In this document: in pieces, positions 6,206 to 13,521 of the stretch
Numbering within the stretch: position 1 is the first letter of the stretch
How the letters are laid out: each line of letters opens with the position of its first letter
From: SVTX01 sp045659745
GTDB taxonomy: Bacteria; Bacillota; Clostridia; Oscillospirales; CAG-272
Assembly (NCBI GenBank): GCA_045659745.1
Contig: JAZRCL010000092.1
Coordinates: forward strand, 1-14,703
Direction of reading: 5' to 3'
DNA length: 14,703 bases
Translations under genes and position numbers: made by a program
Notes under the pieces: model-generated
Seen by the model: only the letters and a program-made list of their open reading frames with translations
Told to the model about the DNA's origin: nothing
Databases searched by the model: none

Positions 6206-7390
6206 ATGAAAAAGGTACTTTTCACATCGGAGTCCGTGACAGAAGGACATCCCGACAAAATAAGCGATAAAATTTCTGACGCGATACTCGACGAGATACT
6301 CCGTCAGGACCCCAACTCCCGTGTTGCGTGCGAGACTTTCTGCACAACGGGACTTGTATCCGTAATGGGCGAGATCACGACCGAAGCTTACGTTGACATT
6401 CAGACCATCGTAAGAGAGACGGTTCGCGAGATCGGCTACACACGCGCAAAGTTTGGATTTGACTGCGATTCTTGCGCTGTAATCAGCTCCATACACGAGC
6501 AGTCACCCGATATTGCAATGGGTGTTGACAAATCCTACGAGGCAAAAGAGGGAACTGATAACGACGGACTTGACACAGGCGCAGGCGACCAGGGACTTAT
6601 GTTTGGCTATGCTTGCGACGAAACTCCCGAGCTTATGCCCTTGCCTATCTCTCTTGCGCACAAGCTTGCAAAGCAGCTGACTGACGTTCGTAAGTCCGGA
6701 CTTATGGACTATCTCCGTCCCGACGGTAAGACTCAGGTGACCGTTGAATATCACGACGATGTTCCTGTGAGAGTGGACACTATCGTTGTTTCCTCCCAGC
6801 ATAGCGAGACAGTCACCCTTGAGCAGATAAGAGCTGACGTTATTGAGAACGTAATTAAGCCCATCGTGCCTGCGACCTTGATGGACGATGCGACAAAGAT
6901 TTACGTTAACCCCACGGGCAGATTCGTTATCGGCGGACCTGCAGGTGATACGGGTCTTACGGGCAGAAAGATAATTGTTGATACATACGGTGGATACGCG
7001 CGTCACGGCGGCGGAGCTTTCTCGGGCAAGGATCCCACAAAGGTTGACCGTTCTGCCTGCTATGCGGCAAGATATATCGCGAAGAACGTGGTAGCAGCTG
7101 GACTTGCTAAGAAGTGTGAGGTTCAGGTAGCGTACGCTATCGGTGTTGCTCGTCCTGTTTCCGTAATGGTTGACACCTTTGGTACTGCTACTGTTGATGA
7201 GGCAAAGATCAGCGCGGCTATCGAGAAGCTTGTTGATCTTCGTCCCGCGGCTATAATCCGTGACTTTGACCTTCGCAAGCCTATTTACTGCGACCTTGCG
7301 GCGTACGGCCATATGGGACGCGAGGATCTTGGCGTTGCGTGGGAGAAGACAGACCTTGCAGAAAAGCTCAAGGCCGAAATTTTTGCTTAA
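6206..7390 (+). CDS. metK: S-adenosylmethionine synthetase
   Basis: MetK makes S-adenosylmethionine from methionine and ATP in the cytosol, releasing phosphate and diphosphate. The 394-residue length fits the bacterial family. Motifs include TEGHPDKISDKISDAILD (12-29) with the ATP and magnesium ligands His15 and Asp17, GAGDQGLMFG (125-134), and the glycine-rich phosphate loop GGGAFSGKDPTKVDRS (268-283). AAAGGA (6190-6195) lies 10 bases before the ATG. The gene is alone behind a consensus promoter and a SAM-I riboswitch with terminator, so high SAM should stop transcription before the coding region. The tail after residue 360 (YCDLAAYGHMGRED) keeps the AAYGH-GR motif. Nothing suggests damage or transfer. 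Confidence 0.98.
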   Translation: MKKVLFTSESVTEGHPDKISDKISDAILDEILRQDPNSRVACETFCTTGLVSVMGEITTEAYVDIQTIVRETVREIGYTRAKFGFDCDSCAVISSIHEQSPDIAMGVDKSYEAKEGTDNDGLDTGAGDQGLMFGYACDETPELMPLPISLAHKLAKQLTDVRKSGLMDYLRPDGKTQVTVEYHDDVPVRVDTIVVSSQHSETVTLEQIRADVIENVIKPIVPATLMDDATKIYVNPTGRFVIGGPAGDTGLTGRKIIVDTYGGYARHGGGAFSGKDPTKVDRSACYAARYIAKNVVAAGLAKKCEVQVAYAIGVARPVSVMVDTFGTATVDEAKISAAIEKLVDLRPAAIIRDFDLRKPIYCDLAAYGHMGREDLGVAWEKTDLAEKLKAEIFA

Positions 7391-7396
7391 ATATAA

Positions 7397-7427
7397 GGTG
7401 GGGGAACTTTTATAAGTTCCCCTTACC
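7397..7427 (+). terminator. Hairpin just after metK, possible terminator
   Basis: GGGGAACTT (7401-7409) pairs perfectly with AAGTTCCCC (7414-7422) around a TTAT loop, with GGT/ACC able to extend the base through a small bulge. It starts six bases after the metK stop. The U-tract is missing (CTTCAAG follows), so termination efficiency is uncertain. Confidence 0.5.
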
Positions 7428-7443
7428 CTTCAAGAAATTCTTT

Positions 7444-7471
7444 GTGACTTTGCCAACAGCTGCAAAGTCAC
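7444..7471. repeat. 10-bp inverted repeat, left flank of the island
   Basis: GTGACTTTGC (7444-7453) and GCAAAGTCAC (7462-7471) match perfectly across an 8-base loop. The sequence before it, CCCTTCAAGAAATTCTTTG (7426-7444), resembles the sequence before the last hairpin of the island, which suggests a duplicated module. Confidence 0.7.
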
Positions 7472-7481
7472 CAAAAAGCCG

Positions 7482-7579
7482 CTTAAGGAGAGGAGACGAA
7501 AATCTTTTTAACGCTTGAGTCGATTGAGCAAGCTCAATCCCCTCTGCACTAAAGATTTTCTACTCCCCCTCTCCTTAAG
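7482..7579. repeat. 98-bp palindromic element with 12-bp terminal inverted repeats
   Basis: The ends are perfect 12-bp inverted repeats, CTTAAGGAGAGG (7482-7493) and CCTCTCCTTAAG (7568-7579). Inside them GAAAATCTTT (7498-7507) pairs with AAAGATTTTC (7551-7560), and an inner hairpin GATTGAGC/GCTCAATC (7522-7529, 7532-7539) closes the structure. The nested layout fits a small non-coding mobile element or a structured RNA. It encodes no protein. A target-site duplication was not evident. Confidence 0.7.
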
Positions 7580-7593
7580 AAACCACACCCCCT

Positions 7594-7610
7594 GTGTGCC
7601 TGCGGCACAC
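7594..7610. repeat. Short GC-rich hairpin
   Basis: GTGTGCC (7594-7600) and GGCACAC (7604-7610) form a 7-bp stem with a TGC loop, inside the repeat island. No U-tract follows. Confidence 0.6.
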
Positions 7611-7633
7611 TACAACATAATAGTTTTTACAGA

Positions 7634-7679
7634 CTCCCCTTGATATTCGAGTTTGCTTGCAAACTCGCGGGATAGGGAG
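7634..7679. repeat. Two-step inverted repeat
   Basis: CGAGTTTGC (7648-7656) and GCAAACTCG (7659-7667) form a tight 9-bp stem. CTCCC (7634-7638) and GGGAG (7675-7679) form an outer helix around it. The layout, short outer arms and a long inner stem, is like that of the neighbouring elements. Confidence 0.6.
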
Positions 7680-7685
7680 ATTTTT

Positions 7686-7758
7686 AAGAGGGAAAGGGGT
7701 AGTCGGGTGCTCGCAGAGCAATTTTCACGGGAGTGAAATTGCGACGTCTTTCCCTCTT
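7686..7758. repeat. 73-bp nested inverted-repeat element
   Basis: The outer arms AAGAGGGAAAG (7686-7696) and CTTTCCCTCTT (7748-7758) are perfect over 11 bp. The inner stem pairs GCAATTTTCAC (7718-7728) with GTGAAATTGC (7733-7742), leaving one bulged T. Its purine-rich outer arm is similar in style to that of the 98-bp element. Confidence 0.65.
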
Positions 7759-7773
7759 GAACGGTGTTCTTTG

Positions 7774-7805
7774 ATTACTTTCTGTCACTGTTGACAGAAA
7801 GTAAT
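7774..7805. repeat. 14-bp perfect inverted repeat upstream of recD2
   Basis: ATTACTTTCTGTCA (7774-7787) and TGACAGAAAGTAAT (7792-7805) match exactly across a CTGT loop. It ends 10 bases before the recD2 ribosome binding site. A-rich sequence follows, so it is not a forward terminator; it could affect recD2 translation or mark the edge of the repeat island. Confidence 0.75.
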
Positions 7806-7815
7806 AAGAAAAAAG

Positions 7816-7823
7816 AAAGGAGG
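7816..7823 (+). promoter_or_regulatory. Ribosome binding site fixing the recD2 start
   Basis: AAAGGAGG lies six bases before ATG 7830. It rejects an in-frame GTG at 7764, whose extra 22 codons would run through the 14-bp inverted repeat and have no ribosome binding site. Confidence 0.9.
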
Positions 7824-7829
7824 CCACAG

Positions 7830-10073
7830 ATGGATAACTTTATGAATACTCCAATGGAAATGGAGAGCGACGAGATAATAAGTGTTTCGGGAAATATCGA
7901 GTACGTAATATACTACAACGAAGAAAACGGATACGCCGTGTGTGACCTCGGCACAGACGACGATGACCTTATCACCATAACGGGAATTATGCCCTACATA
8001 AGCGAGGGAGACTCTGTTAAGGTCTACGGTCAGTGGAAGCATAACGCAAAATACGGCAGACAGTTCGCCGTATCTCAATACGAAAGATTTATGCCCGCCA
8101 ACGCCACGGCAATACTGCGGTATCTGTCCTCGGGCGCGATAAAGGGAATAGGCAAAAGAACGGCGCAAAAAATAGTCGACGAGTTTGGCGACGATACGCT
8201 TGAAGTGCTTGAAAATCACCCCGATTGGCTGTCGGATATACCCGGAATAAGTCTTAAAAAGGCCATGGCTATCTGCGAGGATTTTAAGGCAAAGTCGGGA
8301 ATACGCTCGGCGATGCTGTTTTTCAGAGAGTTCTTCGGCGCGGCGGTGACTGTTCGAATTTACAAAAGATGGGGCGGCGCGGCGGTTGATATTGCCAAGG
8401 CTAACCCGTACAGGATATGCGACGAAATAGAGGGCGTAGGCTTTGAACGCGCAGACCAGATGGCTATGAAGCTCGGAGTTGAAAAGGAATCAGTTGCGAG
8501 AATTTCAAGCGGAATTTTGTATCTGCTCTCTGGCGAGGCGGCGCAGAACGGTCACGTCTGTTTGCCGCGAGAAAGGCTTATTTCGGACGCTGCAAGACTT
8601 CTTGAGGTCAGCGAGGAGCTGGCAAGCGAGGCGACTGACGAGCTTATAGCACTAAAAAAGGTCAAAGTCTATAAGGCGGACGGTGTCACGTATCTTTACG
8701 AGAGTAGAGCTTATAATAACGAAAAATATATTGCGGAGAAGCTTTTGCTTCTTGATAAGGTATGCCCTGCGGTGTCCTCGGGCGATATACGACTCTTTAT
8801 TCAAAACGAGGAGAGAAAATGCGGCTTTGAGTATGCATATCTGCAAAAGCAGGCTATATCATTGGCTCTTGAGGGCGGAGTTATGCTGCTCACAGGCGGC
8901 CCGGGTACGGGAAAGACTACCATAGTCAAGGCGCTGCTTGATATTTTCAGCAGTATGGATATGAAGGTTGCGTTGGCTGCCCCCACGGGCAGAGCGGCGA
9001 AAAAGCTCTCTGAGGCGACATCGCACGAGGCAAAAACTCTGCACAGACTTCTTGAATTTGATTTCGGTAGCGAGGAGACGGGCGGCTCGGGCTTCCGCAG
9101 AAATGAAACGGACTTGCTTGACGAGCACGTCATAATTGTTGACGAAGCATCAATGGTTGACAACAACCTTATGGCATCGCTCTTGCGTGCGGTCAAGCCT
9201 GGCGCGAGAGTTATACTTATAGGAGATGCCGACCAGCTTCCCAGTGTAGGCGCGGGAAACGTGCTACGCGATCTGCTTGAGAGCGGTAAGTTTGCGACCG
9301 TCAGACTCAACGAGATATTCCGTCAGGCGCAAGAGTCCTTGATTGTCACAAACGCGCACAAGATAAACAAAGGCGAGATGCCAGTGCTTGACGTCAAAAA
9401 CGGAGACTTTTTCTATCTTTACAGAAACACCGACCGTGAAATTGCCTATACTGTGGCAGACTTGTGCAAAAACAGACTGCCAAGGACGTACGGAGAGGAT
9501 ATAGTCGGAAATATTCAGGTCATTTCCCCCTCACGAAAGGGCGAGGCGGGAACGGAGAACCTCAACCGACTGCTTCAGGAGGCGTTGAATCCCAAGTCTG
9601 CGAACAAGGCGGAATACAAATACAGAGATACTCTGTTCCGCGAGGGCGACAGGGTAATGCAGATAAAGAACAATTATGAGATAGAGTGGTGCCGAGAGGA
9701 CGACACCGTCGGCATGGGTATATTCAACGGTGACATTGGGCGTATAATACGCATTGACGTTGTAAATTCCTTTATGGAGATAGTGTTTGACCAAAGACAC
9801 GTGACGTACGAGTTTACTATGCTTGAGGAGCTTGAGCACGCATACGCGGTGACAGTTCACAAGAGTCAGGGGAGTGAGTACGGAGTGGTCATAATTCCTC
9901 TGTATAACGCGCCCCCGATGCTCCTGACGCGAAACCTTTTTTACACGGCGGTCACAAGAGCGCAAAAAATGGTAATCCTGGTAGGACGCTCGGAGGTCGT
10001 TGGGAAAATGGTAGAGAACTCAAGACAGAGCAAGAGATATACGTGTCTTTGTCAGAGACTTTTGGAGGGCTGA
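7830..10073 (+). CDS. recD2: RecD2-type ATP-dependent DNA helicase
   Basis: RecD2 (B. subtilis YrrC type) is a 5'-3' superfamily 1B helicase of DNA repair and replication that acts without RecBC. The 747-residue protein has an OB-like N-terminal region (residues 15-90), helix-hairpin-helix repeats around IKGIGKRTAQKIV and DIPGISLKKA (about 98-146), then the motor. Walker A GGPGTGKT is at 356-363, Walker B VDEASMVD at 437-444, the GDADQLPSVGAGNVLRDLL segment follows, VTVHKSQG is at 674-681 and YTAVTRAQ at 705-712. The long N-terminal extension distinguishes it from RecBCD-type RecD. comF starts one base after the stop, with its ribosome binding site inside the recD2 end, so the two are translationally coupled. 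The promoter is not obvious; it may lie in or before the repeat island upstream. Confidence 0.95.
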   Translation: MDNFMNTPMEMESDEIISVSGNIEYVIYYNEENGYAVCDLGTDDDDLITITGIMPYISEGDSVKVYGQWKHNAKYGRQFAVSQYERFMPANATAILRYLSSGAIKGIGKRTAQKIVDEFGDDTLEVLENHPDWLSDIPGISLKKAMAICEDFKAKSGIRSAMLFFREFFGAAVTVRIYKRWGGAAVDIAKANPYRICDEIEGVGFERADQMAMKLGVEKESVARISSGILYLLSGEAAQNGHVCLPRERLISDAARLLEVSEELASEATDELIALKKVKVYKADGVTYLYESRAYNNEKYIAEKLLLLDKVCPAVSSGDIRLFIQNEERKCGFEYAYLQKQAISLALEGGVMLLTGGPGTGKTTIVKALLDIFSSMDMKVALAAPTGRAAKKLSEATSHEAKTLHRLLEFDFGSEETGGSGFRRNETDLLDEHVIIVDEASMVDNNLMASLLRAVKPGARVILIGDADQLPSVGAGNVLRDLLESGKFATVRLNEIFRQAQESLIVTNAHKINKGEMPVLDVKNGDFFYLYRNTDREIAYTVADLCKNRLPRTYGEDIVGNIQVISPSRKGEAGTENLNRLLQEALNPKSANKAEYKYRDTLFREGDRVMQIKNNYEIEWCREDDTVGMGIFNGDIGRIIRIDVVNSFMEIVFDQRHVTYEFTMLEELEHAYAVTVHKSQGSEYGVVIIPLYNAPPMLLTRNLFYTAVTRAQKMVILVGRSEVVGKMVENSRQSKRYTCLCQRLLEG

Positions 10074-10074
10074 T

Positions 10075-10830
10075 ATGGGCAGATTTATAAAAATTCTGCG
10101 AAATCTTGCGTTTCCGCCCAAGTGCGCTTGCTGTCGCGAGCTTTTGCCTGCGGTTGAGGAGAGCTATGGAGCGGGGGATTGTCTTTGTAAAAAGTGCTAT
10201 GGGCGTTGGAGCAAAGCCAAGGACGAGAGCTGTCCCGAGTGTCTTTGCCCTTCGCACAAATGTCTTTGCGCACCGGATACGAGAAGATTCAAGAAATCAG
10301 GTCTTCCAAAGCTTTTGACATACAACCCAAACAAAAACAACACGCAAAACAAAATGATATATTCGCTCAAAAAGGTGAATGATAAAAGAATTTGTGAGTT
10401 TGTTGCGAGTGAGCTTTCATTAAGTATGGGAGTGTGGTTTAAGGACAATTCGGTGATCCCTGACGAGTGCATATATACCTATGTGCCGAGACGTTCATCG
10501 GCTGTTGGTGAGCTTGGCTTTGATCAAGGGTTGCGACTTTCACGCGAGGTTTGCAGAATATTTGAGGGACGGTTTGAGAGCATATTTGTCCGTCGCGGAG
10601 GCGCGGAGCAAAAGCAGCTTGACAAAAACAGCCGAGCGAAAAATATTGACCGCTCGCTAAAAATCTCCAGAAAGTCTGCAAAAATAATCAAAGGTAAGCG
10701 CGTGATTATAATAGACGATCTGGTCACTACCGGCGCTACGCTTGACAGAGCTATGCGACTTGCAAAAAAGAACGGTGCAAAGGAAGTTTATGCCGCTTGC
10801 GTTGCAAGGACGTGTGAAATCAAAAAATGA
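10075..10830 (+). CDS. comF: ComF-family phosphoribosyltransferase-like protein
   Basis: The 251-residue protein joins an N-terminal double zinc ribbon to a type I phosphoribosyltransferase fold, as in ComFC/GntX proteins tied to DNA uptake and recombination in naturally competent bacteria. The zinc ligands are visible as CACC (17-20) with CKKC (38-41), then CPEC (53-56) with CLC (63-65). The PRPP-binding loop IIIDDLVTTGAT is at 211-222, and the conserved PRR plus a GFDQG-L segment is at 138-153. The nucleotide substrate of the family is unknown. GGAGGG (10064-10069), inside recD2, lies five bases before the ATG. Coupling to a DNA helicase supports a DNA-processing role, but a lone ComF homologue does not prove competence. 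A terminator closes the unit. Confidence 0.9.
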   Translation: MGRFIKILRNLAFPPKCACCRELLPAVEESYGAGDCLCKKCYGRWSKAKDESCPECLCPSHKCLCAPDTRRFKKSGLPKLLTYNPNKNNTQNKMIYSLKKVNDKRICEFVASELSLSMGVWFKDNSVIPDECIYTYVPRRSSAVGELGFDQGLRLSREVCRIFEGRFESIFVRRGGAEQKQLDKNSRAKNIDRSLKISRKSAKIIKGKRVIIIDDLVTTGATLDRAMRLAKKNGAKEVYAACVARTCEIKK

Positions 10831-10838
10831 TACCAATC

Positions 10839-10864
10839 AAAGAGACGGCTTTGCCGTCTCTTTT
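10839..10864 (+). terminator. Intrinsic terminator of the recD2-comF unit
   Basis: AAAGAGACGGC (10839-10849) and GCCGTCTCTTT (10853-10863) form a perfect 11-bp stem with a TTT loop, ending in four T. It begins eight bases after the comF stop. The flanking A-run could make it partly bidirectional. Confidence 0.9.
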
Positions 10865-10920
10865 ATATAAAATACAACGCCCCACGACAAAAACATATTT
10901 TATATATTAATATAAAAATA

Positions 10921-10950
10921 TTGACTTTTAAGTGCTAAATGTTGTATAAT
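10921..10950 (+). promoter_or_regulatory. Sigma-A promoter of the mreB operon
   Basis: TTGACT (10921-10926) and TATAAT (10945-10950) are 18 bases apart. Upstream, 10895-10920 is almost pure A/T in alternating runs, like an UP element. Transcription would start near 10957 with a leader of about 40 bases. Confidence 0.85.
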
Positions 10951-10980
10951 TAAATTAAGAATACAAAGAAATTCATTTTG

Positions 10981-10986
10981 AGGGAG
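10981..10986 (+). promoter_or_regulatory. Ribosome binding site fixing the mreB TTG start
   Basis: AGGGAG lies nine bases before TTG at 10996. The in-frame TTG at 10978 sits before this site and has no good site of its own. Confidence 0.7.
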
Positions 10987-10995
10987 AACAAGGTC

Positions 10996-12084
10996 TTGAA
11001 AAAGGTAATACTCAGCCGTGATATAGCAATGGATCTTGGCACGTCCAGCGTGCTTGTGCACGTTCAGGACGAGGGCATAATTATGCGCGAGCCAAGTGTG
11101 GTTGCTATTGACAAAAACACAGACAGAGTAATAAAGGTGGGCCGTGAGGCAGAGGAGATGCTCGGGAGAAATTCCGAGGATATTCTTGCGCTCTATCCCT
11201 TGTCTGACGGAGTGGTGAGCAGATATGAGGTGACACTCAAGATGCTCCGCTACTTTATACACAGAGCGTCAAAGAAGAGTCTTGTTGCGCCAAGACTTAT
11301 GATCGCGCTCCCCACGGATATAAACGAGGTGGAAAAACGAGCGATACTTGACGCGGCAACCGAGGCGGGCGCGAGAAAGACCTTTATTATTCAGGAGGCT
11401 CTCGCGGCGGCAATCGGCGCGGGAATACCCGTCAACTCACCCATTGGAAATATGATAGTAAATATCGGCGGTGGCACGACAGAGGTATCTGTCATCTCGC
11501 TTGGCGGGATAGTGGTATCAAAGACTATTAAGATTGGCGGAAATCACTTTGATGCGGCGATTGTAGACCACGTCAGGGAAAACTACAATCTGCTTATTGG
11601 CGCTCGTACCGCGGAGGCTCTCAAGAGACATATTGGCTGCGTTTATGAGCACAAGGAGGCAAAGGTTGAGGACGTCAAGGGCCGCGATCTCGATTCGGGC
11701 ATGCCCAAGATTGCGTCTGTCAGCTCGCGCGAGTTCCTTGGCGCGGTTATACAGCCCCTGACAGCAATATTTGACGCCATCTGCGAGGTGATAGAGCAGA
11801 CTCCCCCCGAGCTTGTGGGAGATATTCTCCACAATGGCATTTGCTTTGTCGGCGGCGGCAGTATGATATTCGGACTTGACAAGCTCACCGAAAGGGTGCT
11901 TGGCATTAAGGCATATATAGCAAAAAATCCCGACGAGTGTGTAATACTCGGCGCGGCAAAGAGATTTGAGATATACAACAAGGTAAGCGACGGCGTACTT
12001 AAATTTGAGAAGAAGGACAAAGAACCCCCAAAAAAATCTTCAAAAAACACTGTCGTTGATAACGACGGAACAGGAGTCGTATGA
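10996..12084 (+). CDS. mreB: MreB-family actin-like rod-shape protein
   Basis: MreB proteins polymerise on the inner membrane and steer side-wall synthesis. The TTG start gives 362 residues. Actin-fold motifs: phosphate-1 DLGTSSVLVHV (13-23), EPSVVAID (32-39), the QEALAAAIGAG region (133-143) with Glu134 at the catalytic position by spacing, phosphate-2 NIGGGTTEVSVISLGG (156-171), GGNHFD (181-186), and the adenosine motif FVGGGSMIFGLDKL (284-297). Two features are odd. Residue 156 is Asn where the family normally has Asp (VDIGGGTTE), and from about residue 336 there is a Lys/Pro-rich tail (EKKDKEPPKKSSKN) beyond the usual length. It may be an Mbl/MreBH-like paralogue; mreC and mreD do not follow. 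The stop overlaps the pepD start by four bases, and a sigma-A promoter lies upstream. Confidence 0.92.
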   Translation: MKKVILSRDIAMDLGTSSVLVHVQDEGIIMREPSVVAIDKNTDRVIKVGREAEEMLGRNSEDILALYPLSDGVVSRYEVTLKMLRYFIHRASKKSLVAPRLMIALPTDINEVEKRAILDAATEAGARKTFIIQEALAAAIGAGIPVNSPIGNMIVNIGGGTTEVSVISLGGIVVSKTIKIGGNHFDAAIVDHVRENYNLLIGARTAEALKRHIGCVYEHKEAKVEDVKGRDLDSGMPKIASVSSREFLGAVIQPLTAIFDAICEVIEQTPPELVGDILHNGICFVGGGSMIFGLDKLTERVLGIKAYIAKNPDECVILGAAKRFEIYNKVSDGVLKFEKKDKEPPKKSSKNTVVDNDGTGVV

Positions 12085-13517
12085 GTTATATTGTAAACGG
12101 TTATCAGAATAAGAGAGTTTTTGAAATATTTGAAGACATCTGCGCCATTCCTCATGGCTCGGGAAATGAGTCGGGAGTAGCTGATTATATTGAGAGATTT
12201 GCATCAAATCTTGGGCTCGAATGCGTAAGAGATATCACGGGCAACGTGTTTGTTAAAAAGGGCGCGTGCACAGGGTATGAGAACACTCCTGCGGTGCTTT
12301 TGCAGGGACACATGGATATGGTGTGTGAGAAAAACGCGGGTGTTGAGCACGACTTTGAACGCGACGGACTTGACCTTTTTGTTGAGAACGGCCTGCTTGG
12401 AGCGAGAGGCACAAGCCTTGGCGGAGATAACGGAATTGCCGTTGCTATGATGCTCGCACTTCTTGAGACGAATTCCCACCCCGCGCTTGAATGTCTTTTC
12501 ACGGTCGAGGAGGAGACGGGTCTTGCAGGAGCAAAGGGCTTTGATTGCTCGCAGATAACCGCAAAAAGAATGATAAACCTAGATAGTGAGGAAGAGAACA
12601 CTGTGACTGCAGGCTGCGCGGGTGGAGTGCGCACGGAAATAGTTTTTGACTTTAACAAGGTGGACCTCCAGACCGAGAGGAAAGCAGTTGAGATAAAAAT
12701 AAGCGGTCTTTCGGGCGGACATTCGGGCGCAGATATAAATACAGGAAGAGCGTCAGCTCTCGTGCTTTTGGGCAGAATTTTGCAGAGAGTAATTTCTGAG
12801 CAAAAGGCGTGGCTTGTTTCGGTATCGGGCGGTGGCAAGGACAATGCCATAGCCAGAGAGAGCTCGGCGGTACTGCTTTGCGAGAATCCCGAGGAGCTTG
12901 TTGAAGCCGTCAAGGACGAGGAGAACAACATAAGAAAAGAGCTCTGCACCATTGATAGTGGCTTTGCGGTAAGCTTTGACACAAAGACGGCAGATAGTTG
13001 CTTCCGTCTCAAGGACACAAAGAAAATAATTGGATTTATAAGCCTTGTCAGGACAGGCGTGCTTAAATTCAGCAATCAGATAGATGGGCTTGTGGAATAT
13101 TCAAGAAATCTCGGTATAGCGCACACGGATGGCGGAAAAGTAAATCTCACGCTCTCGTCGCGCTCGTCGCTTGAGTCGCAGATAGATTTGTCCTGCCGCG
13201 AGCTTGATATGCTTGCAGCTACCCTTGGCGCACAGAGCAGACATTATTCAAGATATCCGGGTTGGGAATATGCACCCGAGAGCAAGCTCCGCGAGGACTA
13301 TCTTGACACCTACGAGAGCCTTTTCGGGACTCGCCCTGAGGTCATAGTGATACACGCGGGACTTGAATGCGGAATAATCTCATCCAAAACACAGGGGCTT
13401 GATATAATCTCAATAGGTCCTAATATGTACGATATACATTCTCCCGCGGAAAGACTCAGTCTTGCGTCCTGCGAGAAGATATGGAAGGTTCTTGTGGCAT
13501 TTTTGGCAAAAAAATAA
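12081..13517 (+). CDS. pepD: PepD-type Xaa-His dipeptidase (M20 metallopeptidase)
   Basis: This cytosolic di-zinc enzyme cleaves short peptides, classically Xaa-His dipeptides such as carnosine. The 478 residues match the family. Metal and catalytic positions are in order: GHMDMVCEKN with His77 and Asp79, LGGDNGIA with the bridging Asp116, TVEEETGLAG with the catalytic glutamates (143-145), NLDSEEE with Asp168, and YDIHSPAER with His453 near the end. SGLSGGHSGADIN opens the lid/dimer domain, whose ligand loop SGGGKDNAIARES follows. The ATG overlaps the mreB stop (ATGA) and AGGAG (12072-12076) precedes it, so translation is coupled to mreB. The substrate in this organism is not set by sequence; cytoplasmic peptide recycling is most likely. 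No signal peptide is present. Confidence 0.95.
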   Translation: MSYIVNGYQNKRVFEIFEDICAIPHGSGNESGVADYIERFASNLGLECVRDITGNVFVKKGACTGYENTPAVLLQGHMDMVCEKNAGVEHDFERDGLDLFVENGLLGARGTSLGGDNGIAVAMMLALLETNSHPALECLFTVEEETGLAGAKGFDCSQITAKRMINLDSEEENTVTAGCAGGVRTEIVFDFNKVDLQTERKAVEIKISGLSGGHSGADINTGRASALVLLGRILQRVISEQKAWLVSVSGGGKDNAIARESSAVLLCENPEELVEAVKDEENNIRKELCTIDSGFAVSFDTKTADSCFRLKDTKKIIGFISLVRTGVLKFSNQIDGLVEYSRNLGIAHTDGGKVNLTLSSRSSLESQIDLSCRELDMLAATLGAQSRHYSRYPGWEYAPESKLREDYLDTYESLFGTRPEVIVIHAGLECGIISSKTQGLDIISIGPNMYDIHSPAERLSLASCEKIWKVLVAFLAKK

Positions 13518-13521
13518 GAAA

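Larger units (their letters stand above)
7391..7829. repeat. Gene-free island of stacked inverted repeats
   Basis: This 439-base gap between metK and recD2 holds at least seven separate hairpin-forming units, listed individually below, with little sequence between them. No convincing open frame with a ribosome binding site, no sigma-A promoter and no transposase is visible. The density of palindromes fits a cluster of short mobile palindromic elements (REP or MITE type) or one structured RNA. The last 14 bases include the recD2 ribosome binding site. Confidence 0.75.

Noticed and set aside
7791..7796. TTGACA as a possible recD2 -35 box
   Set aside because: It lies within the inverted repeat and no -10 box follows at 16-18 bases; it also overlaps the space needed for the ribosome binding site.
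7764..7829. Longer start for recD2 at GTG 7764
   Set aside because: The added codons pass through a perfect inverted repeat and no ribosome binding site precedes them; ATG 7830 has AAAGGAGG.
7391..7829. CRISPR array in the repeat island
   Set aside because: The repeats are inverted, differ from one another and lack regular spacers; no cas gene is nearby.
10978..10995. Earlier TTG start for mreB
   Set aside because: The AGGGAG site lies after this codon and fits TTG 10996; the added residues (RENKVL) are not part of the MreB fold.
12185..13075. 296-codon minus-strand frame in pepD
   Set aside because: Antisense to a complete M20 peptidase with all metal ligands; no ribosome binding site or family match, Ser/Pro-rich composition typical of shadows.
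13462..13521. Longer start of the serine hydrolase inside pepD
   Set aside because: The added 20 residues would be a second-frame reading of the PepD C-terminus with no family resemblance; ATG 13522 directly follows the pepD stop.
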